Shown here piece after piece: positions 7,460 through 15,488 of a stretch of DNA of 22,113 bases (position 1 is the first letter of the stretch; every line of letters starts with the position of its first letter). The translations under genes and the position numbers were made by a program. The notes beneath the pieces are model-generated. The model ran no database searches and was not told the DNA's origin. It saw only the letters and a program-made list of their open reading frames with translations. Source of the stretch: Verrucomicrobiota bacterium (GTDB taxonomy: Bacteria > Verrucomicrobiota > Verrucomicrobiia > Opitutales > Opitutaceae); contig JAUPWC010000296.1 in NCBI GenBank assembly GCA_030916665.1, forward strand, positions 1-22,113, in the 5' to 3' direction.

Positions 7460-10417
7460 ATGAACGCTCGTTCCGTTAGGAATAACGGAGTGCCTAGCGC
7501 ACTCACGCGCATTCGCCAAATGGCGGGTGCTTTTACAATGGCGGCCACACTCGCTCTCACCTTCTCGGTGACCAGCAATACCGCGAACGCTCAACAAACC
7601 GTCGGATCGGTTTATGGCAAAGTCGGCGCAAGCAGCACTGTCACTGCCGAGAGCACGGACACCGGCTTTACCCGCACGGTCACCGCTGCCGCAGATGGCA
7701 CTTATCGCATCGGCTCACTTCCCCCGGGCAACTACAAGGTTACTTACACTCAAGATGGCCAGCCTGTTACCAAGGAAGTTTCTGTTTCCATCGGTTCTAA
7801 CACCTTGGTCGGTCCCGGCAGCGACGTCCTTGAGCTTGAGAAATTCACGGTCGGCGGCTCGACGGTGAATCCCATCGACTTCGGTAGCGCTGAAGCCGTT
7901 ACGATCTTCAACGAGAAACAAATCGATCTGCTTCCGGTCGCTCGCAGCACCACCGCAGTCGCGTTGCTCGCCCCCGGCACGACCTTGGGTGATTCTGCGT
8001 TCGGTAATCTCGCCTCCTTCGGTGGCGCATCGGTTGCTGAAAATGCCTACTATGTGAACGGCATGAACATCACCAATTTCCGCAATGGCTTGGGTGGTGC
8101 CTCCGTGCCCTTCGAGTTCTACAACCAATTCGAGGTCAAGACAGGCGGCTACTCCGCTGAATTCGGTCGCTCGACCGGTGGTGTGATCAGCTCGACCACC
8201 AAGAGCGGTTCCAACGAATATCACGCCGGCTTCAATGTTTACTTCGAGTCCGACGCCGGTCGCTCCAACAGCCCCGATGTCTATCGCGACGGTAACACCT
8301 CGACGCCTTACATCTATAACAGCGCCGACTACCGCCAGGACCTGACGGCCAACGTTTACGCCAGCGGCCCCGTCCTGCCCATGCTGCGCAACAAGCTCTT
8401 TTTCTACGGCCTCTATCAGATCCGTGATTTCAAGCGCGAAGACGTGATCAGCTCAGGTGGCCGCTATTCGACCACCACCTCAGACGACCCCTTCTGGGGC
8501 GTGAAGCTCGATTTCTACCCCTTGGACAACCACCACTTCGAGTTCACCATGTTCTCCGATGAGGAGACAGAATTGGGCAGGGATGTGGATTACAACTTTG
8601 CCACCAAGACCGTGACCGGCACAAATCCCAGCGACAGTTTCACCTACTTCGGCGGTGACACCAAAATTGCCCGCTACACCGGCACCTTCTTCGAGAACCT
8701 GACGGTTTCGGCCATGTGGGGCGAAAGCACCCAGAACCGCACCGCCCTCAGCGGCGACGACCTGATCCCCGCCGTTTACGATGGCCGCTCCGGCAGCCTG
8801 CTCTACGTGCAAGGTAACCCGGACATCCTTTACGAGGATGCCGCGATCGACACCCGTGAAGCCAAGCGTCTCGATGCCGAATACTCCTTCAATCTCTTCG
8901 GCTCCCATCGCCTGCGTGCCGGTTACGATATCGAGGACAACATCTCTACCTCGCTGGCCCAATATTCGGGTGGCGTTTACTATCGCTACTATGCCATCCC
9001 CGGCAGCGGCCTCATCAACGGGGTCGCCGTCCCGTCTCCCTACGTTGGCGCCGTTCGCGTGCGTAAATACAAGAACGAGGGAAGCTTCCAAGTTAAGTCC
9101 GAAGCTTGGTATGTTGAGGACAACTGGACGCTCATGAACGAGCGGCTAAACCTGCGCCTTGGTCTCCGCAATGAGTCCTTCGAAAATCTCAACGGCGCTG
9201 GCGAGCAGTTCATCAAGGTTACCGGTCAAAAGGCTCCCCGCATCGCTGCGGCTTACGACCTCACGGGCGACAAGAAGACCAAGATCTTCGCCAACTTCGG
9301 CCGCTATCACCTCCCGATCGCTTCGAACACCAACGTCCGCCTCGCGGGCGGCGAGTTCTTCACCCAAGAGTGGTATGCTCTAACGGCCGTGAACAACAAC
9401 CTCCCGACCCTCGGCGCCAAGCTCGGCGGAACGACCACCTTCTCCAACGGCACAATCCCCGACACCCGCACGATTGTCGACCTCGACATCAAGCCGATGT
9501 ATCAAGATGAGTGGATCGCCGGCATTCAGCACACGCTGAACAAGGACCTGACGCTCAAGGTCGCTTTCACGACCCGTCAGATTGACGGCACCGCGATCGA
9601 CGACATGATCGTTGACCACGCCCTCACCTATTGGGCGCAGACCAATGGTTTCGGCGGCTATGATGCCTCCGGCAACAACCACTACGTCCTCGGCAATCCT
9701 GGCCGCGAAATCCGCACCTTCTGGGATTTCAACGAGGATGGCGATATCAGTGCCAACGAAGAGGCTGTTTTGACCAAAGACATGCTCGGCTACCCGGCCG
9801 CCAAGCGTAAATACTACGCCGTGGAAGTGGCCCTTGAAAAGGTTTGGAACGGCAAGTGGAATGCCCAGCTCTCCTACACGTGGTCGCAGTCCTTCGGTAA
9901 CTACGAAGGCTGGGTGCTCTCCGACAACGGCCAGGACGATGCCGGTATCACCATCCTGTTCGACACCCCCGACCTGACCCTCAACAGCAGCGGCTATCTC
10001 GCCAATGATCGCCGCCATCAGTTCAAGGCTTTCGGCTCCTACAAGCTGAACTCCGAGTGGACCATCGGCGCCAACGTGCTGCTGGCCTCCGGCCGTCCGA
10101 AGAACAAGTTCGGCAACTATCCTGATCGCGTAGTCGGTTCGGCCTACGGTCCCGATTACTTTATCGGTTCCCGTGGCGCCGCAGGCACCATGTCCTGGCA
10201 GTTCAATGCAAACCTGTCCTTCCTCTACAAGCCGAAGTGGGGCAAGGATCGTGTGACCATGGGCCTTGATGTGTTCAACGTTCTCAACCGCCGCACGGTC
10301 TTGGAAACGGTCGAAACCTTCGAGACCTCCGCTGGCGGCCTCGAGCCGACCTACGGTCTGGCCAACTCTTGGCAGCGTCCGCGCTACTTCCGCCTCTCCT
10401 TCGGCTACGACTACTAA
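7460..10417 (+). CDS. TonB-dependent outer membrane receptor, Oar-like, with carboxypeptidase-regulatory-like domain
   Basis: A 985-residue outer-membrane transporter or receptor energised by TonB. A long signal peptide (residues 1-44) ends TANA|QQ. A carboxypeptidase-regulatory-like beta domain follows (about 48-115; TAAADGTYRIGSLPPGNYKVTY). LELEKFTVGG (about 124-133) is a TonB-box-like segment. The plug (about 140-250) includes AYYVNGMNI and GGYSAEFGRSTGGVISSTTKSGSN, the consensus seen in Oar-type receptors. The barrel continues to the C-terminal aromatic strand ending YFRLSFGYDY, the outer-membrane insertion signal. The substrate is not readable; the adjacent GH20-like gene may hint at a carbohydrate, but that enzyme is cytoplasmic and no SusD-like partner is nearby. 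The beta domain looks short: the segment between GSVYGKV and the TG-like turn is compressed. It has a 165-nt leader and a terminator 30 nt downstream, so it is probably monocistronic. Confidence 0.92.
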   Translation: MNARSVRNNGVPSALTRIRQMAGAFTMAATLALTFSVTSNTANAQQTVGSVYGKVGASSTVTAESTDTGFTRTVTAAADGTYRIGSLPPGNYKVTYTQDGQPVTKEVSVSIGSNTLVGPGSDVLELEKFTVGGSTVNPIDFGSAEAVTIFNEKQIDLLPVARSTTAVALLAPGTTLGDSAFGNLASFGGASVAENAYYVNGMNITNFRNGLGGASVPFEFYNQFEVKTGGYSAEFGRSTGGVISSTTKSGSNEYHAGFNVYFESDAGRSNSPDVYRDGNTSTPYIYNSADYRQDLTANVYASGPVLPMLRNKLFFYGLYQIRDFKREDVISSGGRYSTTTSDDPFWGVKLDFYPLDNHHFEFTMFSDEETELGRDVDYNFATKTVTGTNPSDSFTYFGGDTKIARYTGTFFENLTVSAMWGESTQNRTALSGDDLIPAVYDGRSGSLLYVQGNPDILYEDAAIDTREAKRLDAEYSFNLFGSHRLRAGYDIEDNISTSLAQYSGGVYYRYYAIPGSGLINGVAVPSPYVGAVRVRKYKNEGSFQVKSEAWYVEDNWTLMNERLNLRLGLRNESFENLNGAGEQFIKVTGQKAPRIAAAYDLTGDKKTKIFANFGRYHLPIASNTNVRLAGGEFFTQEWYALTAVNNNLPTLGAKLGGTTTFSNGTIPDTRTIVDLDIKPMYQDEWIAGIQHTLNKDLTLKVAFTTRQIDGTAIDDMIVDHALTYWAQTNGFGGYDASGNNHYVLGNPGREIRTFWDFNEDGDISANEEAVLTKDMLGYPAAKRKYYAVEVALEKVWNGKWNAQLSYTWSQSFGNYEGWVLSDNGQDDAGITILFDTPDLTLNSSGYLANDRRHQFKAFGSYKLNSEWTIGANVLLASGRPKNKFGNYPDRVVGSAYGPDYFIGSRGAAGTMSWQFNANLSFLYKPKWGKDRVTMGLDVFNVLNRRTVLETVETFETSAGGLEPTYGLANSWQRPRYFRLSFGYDY

Positions 10418-10446
10418 GCAAGTCGAAGACAGACGCCCTACTCTCG

Positions 10447-10475
10447 ACTCCCGCCCGGAAGGGCGGGAGTTTTTT
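10447..10475 (+). terminator. Rho-independent terminator after the TonB-dependent receptor
   Basis: A perfect 10-bp stem, ACTCCCGCCC (10447-10456) pairing with GGGCGGGAGT (10461-10470), closes a GGAA loop and is followed by a run of T to 10475. It lies 30 nt after the receptor stop. The same stem would form in purK transcripts arriving from the right, but on that strand no U tract follows it. Confidence 0.93.
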
Positions 10476-10519
10476 GCGACATCACCGGACGCGCGCACCC
10501 ACCGGATGAAGGCTCACGA

Positions 10520-11662
10520 TCAGCCAAACAATCCGGCCTTGGCCTCGCGCGCCAGCGCCCAGGCTGACTCCACATCCCCCGCCAGCACGTTGAAATGCCC
10601 CATCTTGCGGCCGGGACGGGCCTCGGCCTTGCCGTAGAGATGAAGATGGACGCCCGGTAGCGCCTGCACAGCGGCCCAGTCGGGCTCACCCTTGGCCCAG
10701 GCGTCACCCAGGATGTTCACCATCACGACCGGGGATTTCAGCTCCGGCTTCACCAGCGGCAGGCCGCAGATCGCGCGCACCTGTTGCTCGAATTGGGATA
10801 CGTTGCAGGCATCCATGGTGCAATGCCCGCTGTTGTGGGTGCGTGGCGCCAGTTCATTGACCAGCACGTCGCCGGAACGCGTCACGAAAAACTCCACACC
10901 CAGCACGCCCACGAGGCCGATGTGCTCGGCGATTTCCATGGCCATCACTTCGGCCCGATCCGCCACCGCCGGGGTCACCCGCGCCGGCACGATCGAAAAA
11001 TCCAAGATATGATTCGTGTGGATGTTCTCCGCCACCGGAAAGACCTGCATCTCGCCCGCTCCGGAACGCGCCACCACGGCCGACACCTCGCAGGAGAAAT
11101 CCACGAACTGCTCGATCACCACCAGTTGACCGGCGAAACGCTTCAAGGCCGCCGGCACGTCCGCCTCGGTCATCACCTTGAGCTGGCCCTTGCCGTCGTA
11201 GCCAAAGTCCGCCGTCTTCACCACGCAAGGCACACCAACCTCGCGGATGCCGGCCACCAAGTCTCCATTGGCGACCACCTCGGCAAAGCGCGCATGCGGA
11301 AATCCGTTGTTCTTCAGCCAATTCTTTTCCCGCGAACGGTTCTGCGCCGTTTCCAGCACGCTCCAATGCGGACAAAGTTTGGTCAGCGGCTCGATCGCCC
11401 GCAGTGGTGCCGCCGGCACGTTTTCGAATTCGTAGGTAAGCACATCGCACTCGCGCGCAAAGGCCGAAAGGGCGCCGATATCCTCGTAGGCCGCGTTGAC
11501 CTCCTTGTCCGCCACCGCTCCGGCCGGACACTTGGCCTGCGGCTCAAAGACATGCAGACGGTAACCCATCGGTCCGGCGGCCTGCGCCAGCATCCGGCCG
11601 AGCTGGCCGCCGCCCAGCACGCCGATGGTTTTTCCTGCGGGAATCACCTGCGCCTCGCTCAC
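10520..11662 (-). CDS. purK: N5-carboxyaminoimidazole ribonucleotide synthase (PurK)
   Basis: PurK is an ATP-grasp enzyme that carboxylates AIR with bicarbonate and ATP to N5-CAIR in purine synthesis (cytoplasm). The 380 residues have the N-terminal glycine loop [12 protein letters not shown] (14-25), the ATP-grasp loop DFGYDGKGQ (152-160) and the metal/ATP signature [12 protein letters not shown] (269-280). The start is GTG at 11662-11660: the TGA of purE and this GTG share the four bases GTGA, typical of translational coupling, and the glycine loop follows at the usual distance. There is no Shine-Dalgarno. The product goes directly to PurE, encoded upstream. Confidence 0.97.
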   Translation of the reverse strand: MSEAQVIPAGKTIGVLGGGQLGRMLAQAAGPMGYRLHVFEPQAKCPAGAVADKEVNAAYEDIGALSAFARECDVLTYEFENVPAAPLRAIEPLTKLCPHWSVLETAQNRSREKNWLKNNGFPHARFAEVVANGDLVAGIREVGVPCVVKTADFGYDGKGQLKVMTEADVPAALKRFAGQLVVIEQFVDFSCEVSAVVARSGAGEMQVFPVAENIHTNHILDFSIVPARVTPAVADRAEVMAMEIAEHIGLVGVLGVEFFVTRSGDVLVNELAPRTHNSGHCTMDACNVSQFEQQVRAICGLPLVKPELKSPVVMVNILGDAWAKGEPDWAAVQALPGVHLHLYGKAEARPGRKMGHFNVLAGDVESAWALAREAKAGLFG

Positions 11663-12144
11663 GGCAGCTTGGTTTTCAGCACCTTCCTGGTCTGATCGGT
11701 GCGAAATTTCTTCCAGGCACGCTGCGTCCGCGCATCGCTCTGGGCCAGCAGCGAGGCGGCGAAGAGCGCGGCATTGATCGCCCCGGGCTTGCCCACGGCA
11801 AAGGTCGCCACGGGGACTCCGCCGGGCATCTGCGCGATCGAAAGGAGCGAATCGAGGCCCTTCAGCGCCTTCGACTCCACCGGCACGCCGAGCACGGGCA
11901 GCGTGGTCAGCGAAGCCGTCATGCCGGGCAGATGGGCGGCGCCGCCGGCGCCGGCGATGATCAGCTTGAGACCGCGCCGTTCGGCCGATTCTGCGTAACT
12001 CACCATCAGCTTTGGCGTCCGGTGCGCACTGACGACGCGTTTCTCATACGGAACCCCCAAGGCATCCAGCGTCGCCGCGGTATGCTGCATTGTCTCCCAA
12101 TCCGAGGAGCTGCCCATGATGATTCCGACCAGTGCTTTCGCCAT
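11659..12144 (-). CDS. purE: N5-carboxyaminoimidazole ribonucleotide mutase (PurE, class I)
   Basis: PurE converts N5-CAIR to CAIR in purine synthesis; class I enzymes are octamers that work with PurK. The 161-residue product has [12 protein letters not shown] (8-19), [10 protein letters not shown] with the catalytic-site histidine, [17 protein letters not shown] and the substrate-binding GVPVES. The presence of purK immediately downstream (GTGA overlap) fits class I. Start ATG 12144-12142 gives the standard short N-terminus [12 protein letters not shown]. The C-terminal tail after AASLLA is basic and somewhat extended (RKVLKTKLP). A small inverted repeat lies 3 nt upstream of the start. Confidence 0.97.
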   Translation of the reverse strand: MAKALVGIIMGSSSDWETMQHTAATLDALGVPYEKRVVSAHRTPKLMVSYAESAERRGLKLIIAGAGGAAHLPGMTASLTTLPVLGVPVESKALKGLDSLLSIAQMPGGVPVATFAVGKPGAINAALFAASLLAQSDARTQRAWKKFRTDQTRKVLKTKLP

Positions 12145-12147
12145 AGG

Positions 12148-12161
12148 CTACAAGGCTGTAG
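12148..12161 (-). repeat. Short inverted repeat just upstream of purE
   Basis: CTACA (12148-12152) and TGTAG (12157-12161) are perfect inverted arms around four bases, ending 3 nt before the purE ATG. It could form a 5-bp hairpin over the initiation region or be a small operator. The arms are too short to be sure it is more than chance. Confidence 0.25.
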
Positions 12162-12180
12162 GGGAGAAACGCCGGCCTCG

Positions 12181-12213
12181 GCAAACGAAAAGGCGGGGCC
12201 GGCGCCCCGCCTT
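12181..12213 (-). terminator. Terminator after the beta-repeat/RDD gene
   Basis: A perfect 10-bp stem, AAGGCGGGGC (12190-12199) with GCCCCGCCTT (12204-12213), closes a four-base loop. Read on the minus strand it continues as TTTT, CG, TTT, a broken but usable U tract. It starts 24 nt after the stop codon of the gene ending at 12238 and lies before purE, so it probably closes the sigma-factor unit. Confidence 0.8.
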
Positions 12214-12237
12214 GCGACATAGTCTGGAATCCCCGTT

Positions 12238-14067
12238 TTACAGCAGCGCCGTGCCCTTCGGCACTTTCACGATGGTCGTGCCGGCGATCTTGTCGTGCCA
12301 GCTCTGCTTCTCGTCATCGAAAGCCACCCAGATGAAACCCAAGCCGGCCACGGCCAGCGACAGGAACCCGCCCAAGGCGCGCACCACGGCCACGCTCCAG
12401 TCGAGCGGGCGGTCATCCACCCGCACGACCTTCAGGCCGCAGATGATGCCGCCGATGGTCGTGCCCTTCGTGGCCCACATGACCACGCAGTAAACCGCGA
12501 ACCAGAAAGGCAGACTGCCACCCGGAGTGAGCCAGCCATGGAAGAGCGACGACGACATGGCCGTCACGATGCCGAGGAGAATGCAGTCCAGCAGCGAAGC
12601 CGCCACACGGATCCAAAAACCGGCCCTCGGCAGCGTGACAGCCGAGATCACCGGCAGCATCGCGGTCATGTCCGGCTGCGCCGGCGGAGGAATGGCCTCG
12701 GCGGGAGAAGGCGTCACGCCAGCCGGCTCGCTGACGGAACCGCCCGCGACCGCACCCACCGGGACGGTGAAGGCACTCGCCGTTGGTGCGACGGTCGTGG
12801 CGACCGGCTTCACCGGCTTGGGCGGCCGGTTGGCCTTGATCTGAAGGATGATGGTGTAAATCACCACGCCCAGACCGAGAATGCCGAGCATCTTGTAGAG
12901 GATGAATCCGGCGAACGGGACCGTGTAGAGTCCGAGCACCACCAGGCCGCCGATCAGCACGCCGAAGACCGGGTGCGCCAGCGGACCATCCCCCAGCAAC
13001 TTGGTGAAGCGCCTGCCCAGCCACGCCAGCATCACGATCTTGCCGAACAGCGACGCGCAGAAGAGACCCAGCGACAGCACCGGAATGAGCAGGAATCCGA
13101 CAACGATGGCCAGCGTGAGCGAAAGCAGGATGTAGGCGACCGGCGTGAGCAGCAGGGTCAGCAACGCGGCCAGCAGGGACGAGCCCGGCCGTTGCTCCAG
13201 CGTCTCCACGCACTTGTTGACTCCCGTCGGCGCGATCAGGGCGATGAGCGCGTAGAAGCCCAGCAGGCTCAGCGCCACGCACCAGAAGATCCAGAGATCC
13301 CGGTGGAACGCCAGCGGCCGGCCCCACAGCAGACATTCGTGGAACCAGGTGGTCAGCGCCGTGAAATCGAAATTTCGGCCAGCGACCGCGATATTCTGGA
13401 TGTTGCCCTTGATCACGGCGGCTTCATCGCGCTTGAGCTGGCCGCCGATGTGAACCACCTCGCCATGCACGACCGCCTTGGGTCCGAATTCGACATTGCC
13501 CATCACCGTGACGACTTCGCCGCGCACCTCGCCGTTGATGTAGGTGTTGCCAAGAATCGACACGACCTCACCTCCAACCGTGCCGCCTTCGACCCGGCTG
13601 CCACCGAGGATCGACACGACCTCACCGCGGACCTCGCCCGCCGAAGTGGAGGAGCCGAAGATGGAGATCACGGCCTGCGCCACCTCGCCCTCGGCCAGCG
13701 TGCTGTTGCTGCCGAAACTGACTCGCTCGTTGCTGCGGCGGTGATGCCGTGAGTGATCAAGCTTATCTTCGCTCGCGGCCGGCTGATCGGTTTCCTCAAC
13801 CTTTTCGGTGGAATCCGTCGGAGTGGTATCCCCGTCGGTTAGATCGCGCATCTCCTCTTCCTTGTTCTCGGAAGTCGCGGCCGTTGCCGTTTCGGTTGAT
13901 GGCGCAACAGGGGCGTCCGCGGGCGCTGGCGGCGCCGCAGGGCGCTCCACCTCGGCGGGCGCCGGGGGAGCGGGAGGGGCCTCTTGCCCGCGCAGCAGGA
14001 CGCCGAGCATCAGCAAGAGAGCGAGCAGCGGGAGCAGAAGTAATTTGTGGTGACTGAAAGGTTTCAT
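12238..14067 (-). CDS. Membrane protein: signal peptide, bactofilin-like beta repeats, multiple TM helices and C-terminal RDD domain
   Basis: 609 residues from ATG 14067-14065; a start 69 nt further out would place 23 non-hydrophobic residues before the signal peptide. Residues 1-28 look like a signal peptide (LLLLPLLALLLMLGVLL). Residues 29-105 are Pro/Ala-rich, then acidic. Residues about 130-210 hold five copies of a short beta-repeat (GEVVSILG at 148 and 166, GEVVTVMG at 183, GEVVHIGG at 202, an imperfect copy at 130), spaced 17-19 residues like polymer-forming bactofilin folds. TM segments follow at about 257-280, 296-345, 364-384 and 388-410. After a Pro/Ala linker comes an RDD domain (about 480-600): RAGFWIRVAASLLDCILLG, TKGTTIGGIICGLKVVRVDDRPLDW, SWHDKIAGTTIV. 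The repeats should face the periplasm. It is the last gene of the sigma/anti-sigma unit, 10 nt after the anti-sigma stop. The function is unknown; a cell-envelope stress or scaffold role is only inference. Confidence 0.75.
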   Translation of the reverse strand: MKPFSHHKLLLLPLLALLLMLGVLLRGQEAPPAPPAPAEVERPAAPPAPADAPVAPSTETATAATSENKEEEMRDLTDGDTTPTDSTEKVEETDQPAASEDKLDHSRHHRRSNERVSFGSNSTLAEGEVAQAVISIFGSSTSAGEVRGEVVSILGGSRVEGGTVGGEVVSILGNTYINGEVRGEVVTVMGNVEFGPKAVVHGEVVHIGGQLKRDEAAVIKGNIQNIAVAGRNFDFTALTTWFHECLLWGRPLAFHRDLWIFWCVALSLLGFYALIALIAPTGVNKCVETLEQRPGSSLLAALLTLLLTPVAYILLSLTLAIVVGFLLIPVLSLGLFCASLFGKIVMLAWLGRRFTKLLGDGPLAHPVFGVLIGGLVVLGLYTVPFAGFILYKMLGILGLGVVIYTIILQIKANRPPKPVKPVATTVAPTASAFTVPVGAVAGGSVSEPAGVTPSPAEAIPPPAQPDMTAMLPVISAVTLPRAGFWIRVAASLLDCILLGIVTAMSSSLFHGWLTPGGSLPFWFAVYCVVMWATKGTTIGGIICGLKVVRVDDRPLDWSVAVVRALGGFLSLAVAGLGFIWVAFDDEKQSWHDKIAGTTIVKVPKGTALL

Positions 14068-14077
14068 GAAAGGGAAC

Positions 14078-14671
14078 TCAGTTGTTGCGATAAAGGAAGC
14101 GGTAGGCGGCGGCGCCCAGACCGACGAAGGTGGCATACATGGCCGCGATGAAGGCCAGGCCGCCGTAGAGCCAGAGCGGCGGGATGTCGGCGACGAGCTG
14201 GCGGCCGAAGTGGTAGCTCCAAGCGACCACGCTGCCGATCCGGTGAAGCCAGCCGAAGCCGGTGGCGACCTCGTGCATCACGGTCTCGGCGGCGGCGCCC
14301 TGGCTCAGCAGATAGAATGCGGCCACCGCGGCGGCGGCGAAACCGGTGCCGACGGCAAGGAACACCGCGCGGACCGGCGCGGGCCAGTAGCTCCAGCTCT
14401 TGTGATACCAGGCGACGGCGGCGCGGCGCTCGATCTCGGCGAGCACGCGGGCCTCGAAGCCGGCGGGGGCCTGGCGCAGGGGCAGCGCGCGCAGCTCGCG
14501 GTGGACGAGCTGTTCGAGCCGCACGGGCGTCGCTGCGGCCGGTGCGGTGCGCGCGGCCAGCGCGGCCTGCATGCGGGCTTCAAAGCCCGCCGGGGCCTTG
14601 CGCGGCGGGAGCGCGCGCAGTTCGCGGTGGATGAATTTCTCCAGTTCTTCAGGGGTCATTTTTGGGTTCAT
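14078..14671 (-). CDS. Putative membrane anti-sigma factor with a duplicated N-terminal segment
   Basis: 197 residues, directly downstream of the ECF sigma gene with an ATGA overlap, the usual position for its anti-sigma factor. The cytosolic N-terminal part carries two tandem copies of a 32-residue segment (10-41 and 52-83; both contain HRELRALP and APAGFEAR), with 21 identical positions. Two membrane helices are predicted, about 100-124 and 164-194. No HxxxCxxC zinc motif of classical ZAS anti-sigmas is present, so the call rests on position and topology. The HRELRALPPRKAPAGFEARM segment has the look of the N-terminal helix seen in many putative Verrucomicrobia anti-sigmas (recollection, not searched). 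It has the one clear Shine-Dalgarno found in this window. Confidence 0.65.
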   Translation of the reverse strand: MNPKMTPEELEKFIHRELRALPPRKAPAGFEARMQAALAARTAPAAATPVRLEQLVHRELRALPLRQAPAGFEARVLAEIERRAAVAWYHKSWSYWPAPVRAVFLAVGTGFAAAAVAAFYLLSQGAAAETVMHEVATGFGWLHRIGSVVAWSYHFGRQLVADIPPLWLYGGLAFIAAMYATFVGLGAAAYRFLYRNN

Positions 14672-15270
14672 GACACGCCTCCGGTTTCAAATTTTTCGTG
14701 GCTGGCGCCGCTCCGCACCAAGATTTTGGCGAGGGCTTCGCGGCCGCGCAGGATGTCGGTCTTCACTTTGCTGAGGGACACGCCGGTTTTTTTGGCGATG
14801 TCTTCGTAGGGCAGGTCCTCAAAGTGATAAAGCACCAGCGGGATGCGCTGGTGGTCGGGCAGTTTCTCCAGGGCGCGCTCGACCCACTCGCGGCGCTCGC
14901 CGCTGTCCACGCTGCTGAAGAACGTGTCGGGGGCGGCGAACTCGACTTCCTTTTCCTCACCCTCGTCGCTGCGGTGGACGAGGTCGGAGAAGAAGCTCCA
15001 GCGCTTCTTGTAGCGCTGGATGTGGTTGATCGAGAGGTTGGTCGCCACGGTCTTCAACCACCCGCCCGCCGTCGGACTGGTGCGCAGGTTGTCGAAGTGC
15101 TCGTGGGCCTTGATGAATACTTCCTGCGCAATATCCTCGGCTTGCGTCTCGTTGCCGATGAGACGCACGGCCGTGGAATAGACCATGTCTTGGTAATTGC
15201 GCATGAACGTGGTGAAGTCGGGCGGGATTACTCCCTGGGTAGAAGCTTGCACTGTGGGATCGTCATTCAC
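14668..15270 (-). CDS. RNA polymerase sigma factor, ECF type (sigma-70 family)
   Basis: An ECF sigma factor that redirects RNA polymerase to a specific regulon. Region 2 (numbered from an alternative start at 15318) spans about 38-106: MVYSTAVRLIGNETQAEDIAQEVFIKAHEHF and GWLKTVATNLSINHIQRYKKR. An acidic linker with DEGEEKEVE follows, and region 4 spans about 147-200: LEKLPDHQRIPLVLYHFEDLPYEDIAKKTGVSLSKVKTDILRGREAL, a helix-turn-helix for the -35 element. I chose GTG 15270-15268 (200 residues, MNDDPTVQ...). A GTG at 15318-15316 would add 16 residues without a recognisable role, but cannot be excluded. The stop overlaps the anti-sigma ATG (ATGA), so sigma and regulator are made together. Autoregulation is likely by family habit, but no matching promoter was identified. 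The gene diverges from putA. Confidence 0.93.
   Translation of the reverse strand: MNDDPTVQASTQGVIPPDFTTFMRNYQDMVYSTAVRLIGNETQAEDIAQEVFIKAHEHFDNLRTSPTAGGWLKTVATNLSINHIQRYKKRWSFFSDLVHRSDEGEEKEVEFAAPDTFFSSVDSGERREWVERALEKLPDHQRIPLVLYHFEDLPYEDIAKKTGVSLSKVKTDILRGREALAKILVRSGASHEKFETGGVS
14678..14682 (-). promoter_or_regulatory. Shine-Dalgarno of the anti-sigma gene
   Basis: GGAGG on the minus strand lies 6 nt before the ATG at 14671-14669, inside the last codons of the sigma gene. It supports the ATGA-overlap start. It stands out because the other starts examined in the window lack a comparable site. Confidence 0.75.
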
Positions 15271-15488
15271 GTTCAGAACACGCCGTCGCGCGACCAAGTT
15301 GCAGAAACCTTCTGCCACGCAAATAACGTCCGGCCAAGCCGATAAGCAACCAACCCGACAGGCTTCCTCCGGGTCGCAAACTTTGCTCCGCTAAACGCCG
15401 CGATTAGGGGCGGTGCTGCCGTAGTTCATGGCCGTCCGGCCCTTGCCTATTTATGACACGTCGGGAAACTCGCGGGCAAAAAACCTCC

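Noticed and set aside
9380..10498. 372-codon minus-strand open frame
   Set aside because: Antisense to the TonB-receptor barrel and across its terminator; no motifs.
12295..13752. 485-codon plus-strand open frame
   Set aside because: Antisense shadow of the beta-repeat/RDD gene; extreme R/H/Q/E composition and no domain.
15341..15488. Search for putA and sigma-factor promoters in the divergent gap
   Set aside because: TATTTA at 15448-15453 and TTCATG at 15425-15430 match the consensus at only three positions each; no ECF-type GGAAC/GTC pair upstream of the sigma gene was convincing.
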